From contig DASVWC010000014.1 in assembly GCA_036389835.1 (NCBI GenBank), positions 1-64,000 on the forward strand: DNA of 64,000 nt. The letters run 5' to 3'. The position numbers were made by a program, and so were the translations under genes. Source of the DNA: AC-37 sp036389835 (GTDB lineage: Bacteria > Actinomycetota > Thermoleophilia > Solirubrobacterales > Thermoleophilaceae). This document shows positions 58,401 through 63,324 of the stretch, piece after piece. Under the pieces are notes generated by a model. The model saw only the letters and a list, made by a program, of their open reading frames with translations, did no database searches and was not told the origin of the DNA. The stretch's first letter is position 1, and each line of letters begins with the position of its first letter.

Positions 58401-59934
58401 GGACGGCGAGCCGGGGCTCGAGGTCGCCGAGGCGCCCTACCACCAGGTGCTCGCGAGTCTCCTCGACCCGTCCGGTGCGTTCCGGCGGCCCTCGACCGCG
58501 GTGGGGGTCGCCCTGCTGCGGGCGGGTGACCTGACCCGGTTCGGCAGCCCGACCGACGAGCTGCTGGCGGAGCTCGCGGACGAGTATCCGGCCGCGGTGA
58601 GGGCGGTGGCCGAGCAACGGCCCGTGATCGTCGGCTTCCTGCCCGACCGCTCGCCGGACCCGCGGCTCTGCGCGTGGGAGGACGAGCTGGCGGCGCGGCT
58701 GCGCGAAGACCCCGGCACGGTGGTCGTCGGACGCGACGACTGGACGCGCGAGCACCCCGTCGCCGACCGCTTCGACGCCGAGACCGATGCGATCGCGCAC
58801 CTCCCGTTCCGGCTCGAGTTCCAGGCCGCGGTGGCGCTCACGCTCGCCGCCCGTGTACGCGCGATCCGCCGCCGGCCGCCGAAGCTGATCGCGGTGGACG
58901 GCGACGAGACGCTGTGGGGTGGGGTGGCCGGCGAGGTCGGCCCGGAGAACGTCGACCTCGGCGGGCCGCGCGCGGCGCTGGCGCGCCGGCTGCTGGAGTG
59001 GCGTGCGGCCGGGGTGCTGCTGGTCCTGATGTCGAACAACGACGAGCCGACCGTCCGGGCCGTGCTGGAGCGGCCCGAGAGCGTGCTGCGGGCGGAGCAC
59101 TTCAGCGCGATCTCGGCGGCCTGGGAGCCGAAGGTCAGGCGGCTGGAGGCGGTCGCGCACGAGCTCCGGCTCGGCGTGGCCGACTTCCTCTACATCGACG
59201 ACAACCCGGTCGAGATCGCCGCCATCCGGTCCGAGCTGCCCGAGGTCCTGTGCGTGACCGCGCCGCCGGCGGACGAGCTCGAACCCTTCCTCGACCGTCT
59301 CTGGCCGCTGATCCCGCGCGCGGCCACGCGCGAGGACGCCGCGCGCGCGGACTTCTACCGGCAGGAGGAGGAGCGCCGCGGCGAGCGCGAGCGCAACGGC
59401 TTCGAGGAGTTCCTCGAGCGGCTCGAGCTCGAGCTCGACGTCCTGCCGCTCGCGCCCGAGACGCTCGAGCGCTCCGTCCAGCTCAGCCGGCGCACCAACC
59501 AGTTCAACCTGCGCCCGGGCGAGCTCGACGAGGCCGCGCTGGAGCGCTCGCGGCGCGACGGCGAGGTGTGGACCGCGTCGGCGCGCGACCGCTTCGGGGA
59601 CTACGGTCAGATCGGCGTCGTCGTGATCCGCGTCGACGGGGAAGCGCTCGAGGTGGTGGCCTGGATGCTGAGCTGCCGGGTCCTCGGGCGCGGCGTGGAG
59701 GAGCGGGTGCTCCACTGGCTGGCCGACCGCGCCGAGGCACTAGGCTGCACGGCGGTGCGGCTGGTCGCGGAGAGCACGCCGCGCAACGTCCCGGCCAGGC
59801 GCCTCGTGGCCGCCCTCGGCGGCGGGGACGTCGATGCGCCGCGCCTGGTCGCGACCGTGACGCCGGCGGAGCTCCGGGCGTTCCGGTCGTGGGACGCGGA
59901 GGCGGCGGAGTCGATCGGGGCGCGCGGTGACTGA
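44497..59934 (+). CDS. FAAL-primed type I polyketide synthase with C-terminal condensation and FkbH-like domains
   Basis: 5145 residues from TTG 44497; the next upstream in-frame stop is at 44446, no ATG or GTG lies between, and the FAAL family N-terminus begins here. Domain order with approximate residues: FAAL 1-555, ACP1 585-658, KS1 675-1095, AT1 1200-1488, DH1 1562-1850, KR1 2050-2305, ACP2 2320-2400, KS2 2425-2848, AT2 2949-3235, DH2 3310-3590, KR2 3810-4065, ACP3 4085-4167, C 4187-4600, FkbH-like HAD 4615-5145. It should make an acyl chain extended by two polyketide units on a single chain of domains. There is no ER, no adenylation domain and no thioesterase; release is presumably by the reductase encoded next. 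The last codons overlap that gene. Confidence 0.9.
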   Translation: MNSLLDSLSEWAALRADGVAYRFLETGDVDGASATITFGQLGERARAIGGWLQEHGYAGSRALLLYPAGLEFVSGYMGCLFGGVVAVPCAAPHPANFERELQRLKRLIADAAPDVVLSSEPFLSAVRSMASEVPELAALTWVATADIPDQAQEAWRRPELGSSSVAFLQYTSGSTSAPRGVMVSHGNLMDQQRMLATCLGHTPGCLASLPGDLIVSWLPVFHDLGLIANVLHALYLGQTAVMFPPEHFVQRPDRWLRAISRYRAHTAGGPNFAFELCVRRATPELVESLDLDPWLSAFNCAEPVRASTIRRFAEVFGPAGFRRTAFYPSYGLAEATLAVTGGDPEGEPRIIPAPGGGGRELVSVGRARPGVSLVVVDPETGAPRAGGEVGEIWIAGASVALGYWNDPAATAAVFDARLPDGRTGYLRTGDLGFLRDGELYVTGRAKDLMIVDGRNHYPQDLELTAELAHPAVRPGCIAAFSVDGGDAERAVIVAEVAPKRMPDPREVEAAIRRAIDAEHGLALRSIALIMPRTIFKTSSGKIQRAATRKAYLEGTLAPFEAPAEPDPAPAEPDPAPAPASPPAAVAPAEVEAWLTAAVARRLEGDPAEIEVDRPIADYGLGSRALVELVGELGALLGRDLETTLLYDYPTIARAARAIGAAENGASAPRAPSTTEPIAIVALACRFPGGANSPEELWRLLRDGVDAVGGPPGRWDAGALHDSDPDAAGKAYTLEGGFLSDVDRFDARFFGIAPREAAAMDPQQRLLLEASWEALERAGIRPHELSDTATGVYVGLYDSGYSAGMSLEQLDGHTATGSAASVASGRIAYTLGLQGPAVTLDTACSSSLVAVHMAAQGLRGGECDLALAGGATVMATPRAFVEFSRLRGLSPSGRCRPFSSAADGIVWGEGCGLLVLKRLADAERDGDRVLALIAGSAINQDGRSQGLSAPNGLAQERVVRAALDVAELRPEDVDYVEAHGTGTPLGDPIEGRALARVFGASRPPERPLYVGSLKSNLGHTQAAAGVGGVIKAVLALQHEELPPSLHGEAPAAPVDGSAGVELLTRGMPWPRGARDRCAGVSSFGISGTNAHLVLREPPDRPSRVADEPAPAGLEPTLFPLSARSPGALAGQAARLAAALEADPRLDVRSVARTLSCHRTSFERRAAVVGRSREDLLGALRSLADGRPDPELVAGPGEGPISGKLAFVFPGQGAQWAGMAADLLARSAAFRDELARCDEALRQHLGWSVESALRGAAAAPDLSRVDVIQPVLFAVMVSLAAVWRSFGVEPDAVIGHSQGEVAAACVAGALTLDEAASVVAHRARALSSLGGSGAMAVVALPHDEVQERLAPLEPDVSVAAINSARATVVTGDPAGLETFLAGLGRDGVFARRLQVDYASHSPAVEPLREPIVAGLAAISSRPPAVGWYSTVLGEEVDGRPLDADYWYRNLREPVRFAAAVERMCGDGFRHFVELSPHPSLLMAIDTIAGDAGLPVVAVGSLRREGDGLGSLMRSLSELHVAGRDLRWERIAPAAHRVELPTYAFDGERYWIEPAGGAPAAPAGAHPLLGVQVESAGAERWISRRVWSSGADGWLRDHRVFDRVVLSGTTVMELCQAAADAALPDRATDVTELVMTAPLVLPREGALEVQVEAAVSAEPGAGLDVAVYSRPSGGEPAAWTRHATAVAAPASPLAAGSPPDWPDGATPLWTESSYARLAEAGLSYGPAFQGVRTAVATGEGSLLARLSLPPQARDGATAGRVHPALLDAALHVAVALETSGRALVPVAVGRCSLPREEAEELVAAVDSAAASSGDVVLDVTLWSVDGFPVGRLEGVRLRPIAAGELDHASAARDLYAVRWTPRSDPVQAEGGHWAVVAEAGDPRASAVLGALREAGLEPTPVEPGAELPPEVDVTVRCLPGASVPDGPDELDSLADRSERFTADGLAELVSLARTGAGRVVWITSGAVATGAGDPRGGLLQSPLWGAARSARSEHPDLALELVDVGEDAGAAALLAALCDRDEPELAVRGERVLAPRLVRCPPDDDPRVGAADRSVVPTDGTVLISGGLGAIGARIARRLAEHGVPRLLLASRHGEQDPRAAGVVAELSALGATVDVAACDVADAGALGALLRGIDPRLPLRGVVHCAGVLSDALLTDQSPERLAEVMRPKAAGAWNLHRLTLDQPLALFALISSVAGVVGSAGQSNYAAANAFLDRLAHERQALGLPATSISFGPWSDGGLAEDSLARSAGRGFAPLAPDHGLELFDLSIRRERPHLVATIVDLERVRSAHAGAVPALWRTLLPRPRAGETRGSLAERLATLAAPERAERVLAVVSEEAARVLGLGSAREIPPERPLGELGLDSLMALELRNRLGARFGARLPATLLFDRPAPRDLAAHLMENVLTAAEPRPAAGPRPARPTSRSADEPIAIVSMACRLPGGVADPDGLWELLDEGRDAIGPFPADRWDVDSLYDPDPDAAGKSYARDGGFLGRIDAFDAGFFGITPREATAMDPQQRLLLETAWEALERGGIVPAGLAGSPTGVYLGMLGSDYAMGRSLNQLDGYAGTGNALSVASGRLAYALGLVGPALTVDTACSSSLLALHLAAAGLRSGECELALVGGATVMTTPRTFVEFSRLRGLAPSGRSRSFSDDADGTGFSEGVAVIVAKRLSDARRDRDDVLAVVRGTAVNQDGRSQGLSVPFGPSQEQVVRRALERSSLTPADVDYVEAHGTGTMLGDPIEANALAQVFGPTRPDGRRVRLGSIKSNVGHLQAAAGLAGVMKVVLAMQHERIPPTLHVSKPTRHVEWEESGLRLVREPEPWPRADRPRRAGVSSFGISGTNVHAIVEEAPRVEGEERAPEPARTVPFLVTARDDAALSRHAELLAAHVAARPGLAAADVASALARDRTHFERRAVVLAGDRDELLAGLDAVAAGRAGPDVLLPGGEPVGGKVAFVFPGHSPRWAGMGADLLERSEPFAGALERCDEAIRRYVDWSVLAVVRGEADAPDMGRVDVIQPVTFALHCALTALWRAQGVEPEAVVGHSFGEIAAAHVAGALSLDQAAAIVSRRALSLRPAEGRGGLLSVELPGAEVEERLAAFGGRLSVAAVNSGRSTAVAGDLATLDELKAALAADGLSARRVPVPFAAHSAQMDPIAQDLRAQLDGIAGGAESLALYSTVLGERVAGDALDADYWARNLREPIRFAAALRRMLDDGYRSFVEVAPHPALGPSVESVALDAGMPVAAVGSLRRDEDGRASMLRNLARLAIAGHDPDWSKVFPERRRVELPTYPFARERFWSPPEAAHSAGPADTPLVHAHVTPSDEPERDIFEAEVDLRDPRFAYLGDHRVGGAIWLPAAAFLEMAFEAADTLRPGARVTLADVRFDEPLPLAEGEPARVQLILGRPGADGARLLTIASRAAGPGGAAWTTHVTGTLLPEEAEPAAVEPIEAQRARCTTAIAMADVYAGLAKLGIEYGAAFQRLRSGWSGQGEAVGRLSEGPPVPGVIEPALLDAAFHAAALPAEMPSGTAFVPAGLGRVRLGEVRTAPAWVTCSVRSTSPERVLLDLRLLDSDERPVVHLEGVELAPLSPRERSLYEVRWKPRPPAEGAPPRGGWLILSDESGVGAAIGERLGAQPHAIARRGDAFRAEGPGRYRIAPDDPAGFDRLLADAFAGGPPERVVALFGLDARPIDSPRAMTEAAGLCCGATLHLVRAMTERGWSPRLFVVTRGSQAAAGSAAVANPEQALGWGFGATVAQEHPELRTTLIDLPPSGGVDALWAELRHADGERWVALRDSGRLVPRLVPAHPDDSGAPVAGDRTYLVTGGLGGLGRIAGERLVKRGARHLALVGRSEPSAEALAWIRAREAEGVAVHVLRADVADRDALAAALGDLRGAAPAIGGIVHAAGIVEDATLGTLTSDRIGRVLAPKVLGAALLTELVPESELLVLFSSAAGLLGSPGQAAYAAANAFLDAWAHHLAGPGRAALSLDWGPWGEVGMVADVAARSANTARSGLGSFSSEEGGELFERVLASDRRQLAPVALERAALARHPELVETRPLLADLVPRAPQPAGQREIGRLVRAAAGPGEQRALVETYLRGALGDVTGADMSAVESTTVLQDLELDSLMRVTLGNAIARDLGVELPARAALGAGDIESLAGSILAALEEAGPDHAPAPEPAGTPAAAGAVPEVERLPATRDVMRLLRAEEQGTPSVTHNIGFAVRLGTPTTRGRLTELLDGLAARHAALRTAIVRDSDQRQQLEVRRRPAGELLRWSKLDGELDVDARLRELMEPPFDLTSSPLWRFELLESGSGDQVLIYGAHHAVADLTSLVLVMSELDAGLSGGRMEAVASNRDVEALLRAQPAQGTAERDAAIAEWRAQVSGCRRLDLTLAGPRPAERSFRAASLFVELPDGLVERVDRQAGRLGITPAAFWLGALTVFLARERARSRFVLAVPVDTRVHAGAFDAVGFFGVPIPFAAEVGADEAVADVLRRTDGRLDQVLEKGASFFDAMPALMAEGLYRPNAPLVEVYFNFIRPRVRPRGVEVLQAGTGYSDLDLMLTVAPDLGHVRLDYNLDIVDADGCARLGHDYLALLDRIAGDPSAPAAPPAAPAAPPSIALAATFAHGKLPGLLSAALEDGEPGLEVAEAPYHQVLASLLDPSGAFRRPSTAVGVALLRAGDLTRFGSPTDELLAELADEYPAAVRAVAEQRPVIVGFLPDRSPDPRLCAWEDELAARLREDPGTVVVGRDDWTREHPVADRFDAETDAIAHLPFRLEFQAAVALTLAARVRAIRRRPPKLIAVDGDETLWGGVAGEVGPENVDLGGPRAALARRLLEWRAAGVLLVLMSNNDEPTVRAVLERPESVLRAEHFSAISAAWEPKVRRLEAVAHELRLGVADFLYIDDNPVEIAAIRSELPEVLCVTAPPADELEPFLDRLWPLIPRAATREDAARADFYRQEEERRGERERNGFEEFLERLELELDVLPLAPETLERSVQLSRRTNQFNLRPGELDEAALERSRRDGEVWTASARDRFGDYGQIGVVVIRVDGEALEVVAWMLSCRVLGRGVEERVLHWLADRAEALGCTAVRLVAESTPRNVPARRLVAALGGGDVDAPRLVATVTPAELRAFRSWDAEAAESIGARGD
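46519..51712 (+). other. Megasynthase module 1: KS-AT-DH-KR-ACP
   Basis: KS1 has catalytic Cys843 in D-T-A-C-S-S-S and both histidine motifs. AT1 has Ser1295 in G-H-S-Q-G and Y-A-S-H (1395-1398), the methylmalonyl-CoA-selective motif. DH1 keeps His1595 and Asp1764, but its H-x3-G-x4-P motif is degenerate (H-R-V-F-D-R-V-V-L-S), so activity is doubtful. KR1 has G-G-L-G-A-I-G (2063-2069), Ser2191 and Tyr2204. ACP2 serine is Ser2361 in G-L-D-S-L. Predicted outcome: a methyl-branched beta-hydroxy (or enoyl) unit. Confidence 0.85.
51769..57000 (+). other. Megasynthase module 2: KS-AT-DH-KR-ACP
   Basis: KS2 has Cys2594 in D-T-A-C-S-S-S and both histidines. AT2 has Ser3043 in G-H-S-F-G, but the selectivity tetrapeptide is F-A-A-H (3143-3146), neither H-A-F-H nor Y-A-S-H, and the N-terminal P-G-Q-G-x-Q is P-G-H-S-P-R; the extender is not predictable. 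DH2 has canonical H-R-V-G-G-A-I-W-L-P (His3345) and Asp3510. KR2 has G-G-L-G-G-L-G (3822-3828) and Tyr3961. ACP3 serine is Ser4122 in L-D-S-L. Confidence 0.82.
57055..58300 (+). other. Megasynthase condensation (C) domain
   Basis: About 410 residues of the NRPS condensation type. The active-site motif H-H-x-x-x-D-G appears as H-H-A-V-A-D-L (4319-4325): both histidines and the aspartate are intact, the glycine is leucine. N-terminal R-L-P-A-T-R-D-V-M-R and central P-V-D-T-R fit the fold. With no adenylation domain in view, the nucleophile it uses must come from another carrier protein, probably that of the next gene. Confidence 0.78.
58340..59931 (+). other. Megasynthase FkbH-like HAD domain
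   Basis: About 530 residues. HAD motif I is D-G-D-E-T-L-W-G-G (4801-4809); D-D-N-P-V-E is motif IV, and Q-F-N-L-R and S-C-R-V-L-G-R-G-V-E are typical of FkbH proteins, which load glyceryl units from 1,3-bisphosphoglycerate onto ACPs. Where I recall most members having C-S-K-N the sequence here is M-S-N-N (Met4845). If that cysteine carries the glyceryl group, this domain may be altered or inactive. Confidence 0.75.
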
Positions 59935-62167
59935 GAACGGACGCGGCGACCGCCGTGGCGAGGGCGAGCTGATCGAGCGCGGGGGGCCGGGCGTCGACGA
60001 CCTGCTCGGGCGCTTCCGCGACGGCGATGCGGCCGAGCGGGCCGCGGCGCCCGCCCTGGCGCCGCGCGACCCCGGCGACCTGGCCGCGGCGATCGCCGCG
60101 GCCGCCAGCCGGCTCCTCCCCGGCGCCGACCTCGACGTGGACACCGACTTCTTCGACGCCGGCGGCAGCTCGGTCGACGCGGTCGAGCTCCTCGGCGCCC
60201 TCAGCCGCGACCTCGGCGTCGCGCTCAGCCTCGACGACGTGTTCGCCGATGCCCGGCCGCGGCGCATGGCACAGCTCGCGCGGCCCGGGGCGCCCGCCGC
60301 GAGCACGCCCGCTCCGGCTCCGCCGATCGCACGGCCAGAGCCGGCCTATGTGGACGGCGAGGACCTCGGTTCGATCGTCGCCGACCTGGCGCGCGCGGAC
60401 GCGCTGCCGTTCGTCGGCGATCCCGAGCACGTCCCGCCGCGCCGGATCCTGCTGACCGGCGCGACCGGCTTCCTCGGCAGCCACATGCTGCTCGACCTGC
60501 TGAGGCGCGGCGACGCACACGTGGTCTGCCTGGTCCGCGCCGAGGACGACCGCGAGGCCGAGCGCCGGCTCGGCACCGCGCTGAACGGCTTCGACGTCCC
60601 GTGGTCCGCCGAGGTCAGGCGCCGGGTGACCCCGCTGGCCGGCGACATCCGCCAGCCGCGGCTGGGCCTGTCCGGCGACGTGTGGGAGGCGCTGGCCGCC
60701 GAGCTCGACTCGGTTGTGAGCGTGGCGGCCGCGGTCGACTTCCTGCGCGGCTACCAGTCGTTGCGCCAGACCAACGTGCTGGGCCCGCTCACGCTCGCCG
60801 AGCTGGCGGCGACCGGGCGCGTCAAGCCGCTCCACCACGTCTCGTCGATCGCCGTGTTCAACGAGCTCGGCATCGCGTCGATGGGCGAGGACGACCCCGT
60901 CGCCCACCTCGACCGGCTCGCCGCCGGCTACGACAAGACCAAGTGGGCGGCGGAAGCCGCGCTGCGCCGCGCGCGCGAGCACGGCGTGACGGTCACGCTC
61001 ATGCGACCGGGCGGCATCGGCGGCCACACGCGGACCGGCGCCTACAACCCGCACGACCTCAGCTCCGGCTTCATGGCCGCGTTCACGCGCTATCGCACCG
61101 TGCCCGCGTTCCGGTTCCTCAACGTCGCCCCGGTGGACTGGGTGAGCCGGGTGAGCGCCGCCATCGTCTGCGACCCGAGCGGCTGGGGCCAGAACTACAA
61201 CCTGGCCGGCCGTCCCAGCACGCTGCCGGAGCTGGTGCGCGACATGGAGCTGGGCGGCATGAACGTCGACGTGCTCGACTGGGAGAGCTGGCGGGCCGAC
61301 TTCCTCGCCCGCGCCGAGGCCGACCCGGTCCCCGAGCTGGACTTCCTCGTGCGCGTGATGCGCAGTCCCACCGCGGTGAGGCTGTGCGAGGCCACGCTGC
61401 TCGGGCCGCCGGCCACCGGCGAGCGGACCGAGGAGCTCGTGCGCCGCCACGACCTGCCGCCGCCCGCCCGCTACGACGCGCGCGCGCAGCTCAGGCAGTA
61501 CGAGCGCCTCGCGCGCGACGGCCTCGTGCGGCTGCCGAGCGCCGACGACCCGCCCTACCTGTGGTTCCCGGAGAGCATGGAGGGGACCCTGGCGACCGAC
61601 CCCTGCACCCTGTCGCTCACCCTCTCGGTCGCGAGCATGTACCAGCTCGTCCAGCGGCGCACGATCGACGTCCGCGGCGAGGTGCGCTCGCCCTGCCTGC
61701 CGGGCGGTGCGCTGACCGTCGAGGCCGGCACGATCGAGGTCCGTCCCGGCGAGGGCGTGCCGCACCGCCACGGCATGGACCATCCGCTGCTGGAGTACCG
61801 CCTGTCGCTGCGCGACCCCCAGGGCGGGGCCTGGTGGCTCGCCGGCACGAAGTTCGCGCGGCCGCGCCGTGACTACTGGCGCCAGGCGCGCACGCTCACC
61901 ATCGAGGTCGGGCGCGACGGCGAGCCGGCGCACCTGACCGGCGTCGTGACCGTGCCGGCGAAGACCTACGTGCGCGACCAGGTGGACGGGATCCAGGCGA
62001 ACCCGCGCCTCTCCTCGCGCGAGCAGCGAGTCGCCAAGCTCAGCTGGATGGCGTGGTTCGGGTCGCAGATGGGCAAGGGGCTGCTGGAGCCGACCCTGCG
62101 CGCGGGCGCGGAGCTGCTCGATCTGCGCCGCGACGCGATCGACCGCGGGAGGGACCGGTGGCGGTGA
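59927..62167 (+). CDS. Carrier protein plus thioester reductase, with extra C-terminal domain
   Basis: 746 residues from GTG 59927, overlapping the megasynthase by eight bases. A carrier protein has its serine at Ser82 in G-G-S-S-V-D. The reductase of the Lys2/CAR-type family has G-A-T-G-F-L-G (178-184), H-V-S-S and the catalytic Y-D-K-T-K (Tyr335, Lys339); it releases acyl thioesters as aldehydes or alcohols. The last 200 residues, after about 545, are not part of a normal reductase; by eye they resemble the region found beside alpha/beta hydrolases in GMC/cholesterol-oxidase-like proteins. It should be the release partner of the megasynthase. Confidence 0.82.
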   Translation: MTENGRGDRRGEGELIERGGPGVDDLLGRFRDGDAAERAAAPALAPRDPGDLAAAIAAAASRLLPGADLDVDTDFFDAGGSSVDAVELLGALSRDLGVALSLDDVFADARPRRMAQLARPGAPAASTPAPAPPIARPEPAYVDGEDLGSIVADLARADALPFVGDPEHVPPRRILLTGATGFLGSHMLLDLLRRGDAHVVCLVRAEDDREAERRLGTALNGFDVPWSAEVRRRVTPLAGDIRQPRLGLSGDVWEALAAELDSVVSVAAAVDFLRGYQSLRQTNVLGPLTLAELAATGRVKPLHHVSSIAVFNELGIASMGEDDPVAHLDRLAAGYDKTKWAAEAALRRAREHGVTVTLMRPGGIGGHTRTGAYNPHDLSSGFMAAFTRYRTVPAFRFLNVAPVDWVSRVSAAIVCDPSGWGQNYNLAGRPSTLPELVRDMELGGMNVDVLDWESWRADFLARAEADPVPELDFLVRVMRSPTAVRLCEATLLGPPATGERTEELVRRHDLPPPARYDARAQLRQYERLARDGLVRLPSADDPPYLWFPESMEGTLATDPCTLSLTLSVASMYQLVQRRTIDVRGEVRSPCLPGGALTVEAGTIEVRPGEGVPHRHGMDHPLLEYRLSLRDPQGGAWWLAGTKFARPRRDYWRQARTLTIEVGRDGEPAHLTGVVTVPAKTYVRDQVDGIQANPRLSSREQRVAKLSWMAWFGSQMGKGLLEPTLRAGAELLDLRRDAIDRGRDRWR

Positions 62168-63324
62168 CGCTGCGTCCGCTCCACGCCGGACTGCGCGACG
62201 GCGCGATCGAGCAGGTCCCGTTCGCGGCCTCCGACGGGACCGTGCTCGGCCTGTGCCGGGTCGTCCCGAGCGACGGCGGTCGCGATCGACCCGTGGTGCT
62301 GCTGCTGCACGGCCACACCGCGTCGTCCGACATGTTCGTCCTCCCCGAGGCTCGCAACCTCGTGGAGGTGCTGCTCGACGCCGGCTACGAGCCGTGGCTG
62401 CTCGACTGGCGGGGGAGCTGCAGGCTCCCATACAACGAGGGCCGGGTCAGGTACACCTACGACGACGTCGCGCTGTACGACATCCCCGAGGCGGTCGCTC
62501 GCGTGCGCGACCGGATCGGCGACCGCCAGCTCTTCGTCGTCGCGCACTGCATCGGTGCGATGTCGCTGTCGATGAGCATGGCCGCCGGCCTCGTGCCGGG
62601 GCTCGCCGGAGTGGTCGCACAGGGCGTGTTCCTGACGCCGAAGCTGCCGGGCGGCACCCGCCTGCGGATGCACCTCGGCGGTGAGCTGATCCGCTCCCGC
62701 CTCACCCACCATCCGGTGGACTTCAGGCGGGCGGGGCTGTGGTCGAAGTACACGCCGATGTTCGCGCTCGCGTCGATCGGCGCGAAGTGCCCGGACCCGA
62801 CCTGCCAGATCCTGCACAACTCGGCCTGGGGGATAGGCGCGTCGCTGTTCGTGCACGAGAACCTGAGCCCGCGGACCCACGACCGCCTCCCGGAGCTGTT
62901 CGGGTCGGCCCCGATCTGGAGCCTCCCGCACCTGCGGAAGATCGAGCTGGCGCACACGATGGTCCGCTGGAGCGATCGCGACCGCCGTTACGAGCGGCTG
63001 CCGGAGAACGCGCTCGACGGGGCCGACCGGATCGATTGCCCGCTCATGCTGCTGTCGGGCAGCGAGAACGGGCTGTGGCTCGACTCGAACCGGCTGTGCC
63101 ACGAGCTGCTCGCGAGCAGGCACCCGCGGCTGGACGTCCGCTACGTCGAGGTCCCCGGCTACGGCCACGCGGACACGTTCATCGGCCAGAGCGCGGCGCT
63201 CGACGTCTTCGGCCCGATCGTCGAGTTCCTCGACGAGCAGCGGGCCGCGGACCGGCCGGCCGCCGCGCCGCGATCGATCGTCGGGCGCGCGAAGCGAGCG
63301 CTCGCGACGCCGGTGGACGCGTAG
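62164..63324 (+). CDS. Alpha/beta hydrolase with Cys in the nucleophile position
   Basis: 386 residues. The GTG at 62164 overlaps the preceding TGA and has a well-spaced GGGAGGG ribosome site; GTG 62158 is the alternative. The oxyanion is L-L-L-H-G-H-T-A-S; the nucleophile elbow reads V-A-H-C-I-G-A, so the residue is Cys129 instead of Ser, as in polyhydroxyalkanoate synthases. The catalytic His is His335 in G-Y-G-H-A-D. With the C-terminal domain of the preceding protein it looks like one recurring unit. It may act as an acyltransferase or as a thioesterase in the pathway. Confidence 0.75.
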   Translation: MTLRPLHAGLRDGAIEQVPFAASDGTVLGLCRVVPSDGGRDRPVVLLLHGHTASSDMFVLPEARNLVEVLLDAGYEPWLLDWRGSCRLPYNEGRVRYTYDDVALYDIPEAVARVRDRIGDRQLFVVAHCIGAMSLSMSMAAGLVPGLAGVVAQGVFLTPKLPGGTRLRMHLGGELIRSRLTHHPVDFRRAGLWSKYTPMFALASIGAKCPDPTCQILHNSAWGIGASLFVHENLSPRTHDRLPELFGSAPIWSLPHLRKIELAHTMVRWSDRDRRYERLPENALDGADRIDCPLMLLSGSENGLWLDSNRLCHELLASRHPRLDVRYVEVPGYGHADTFIGQSAALDVFGPIVEFLDEQRAADRPAAAPRSIVGRAKRALATPVDA

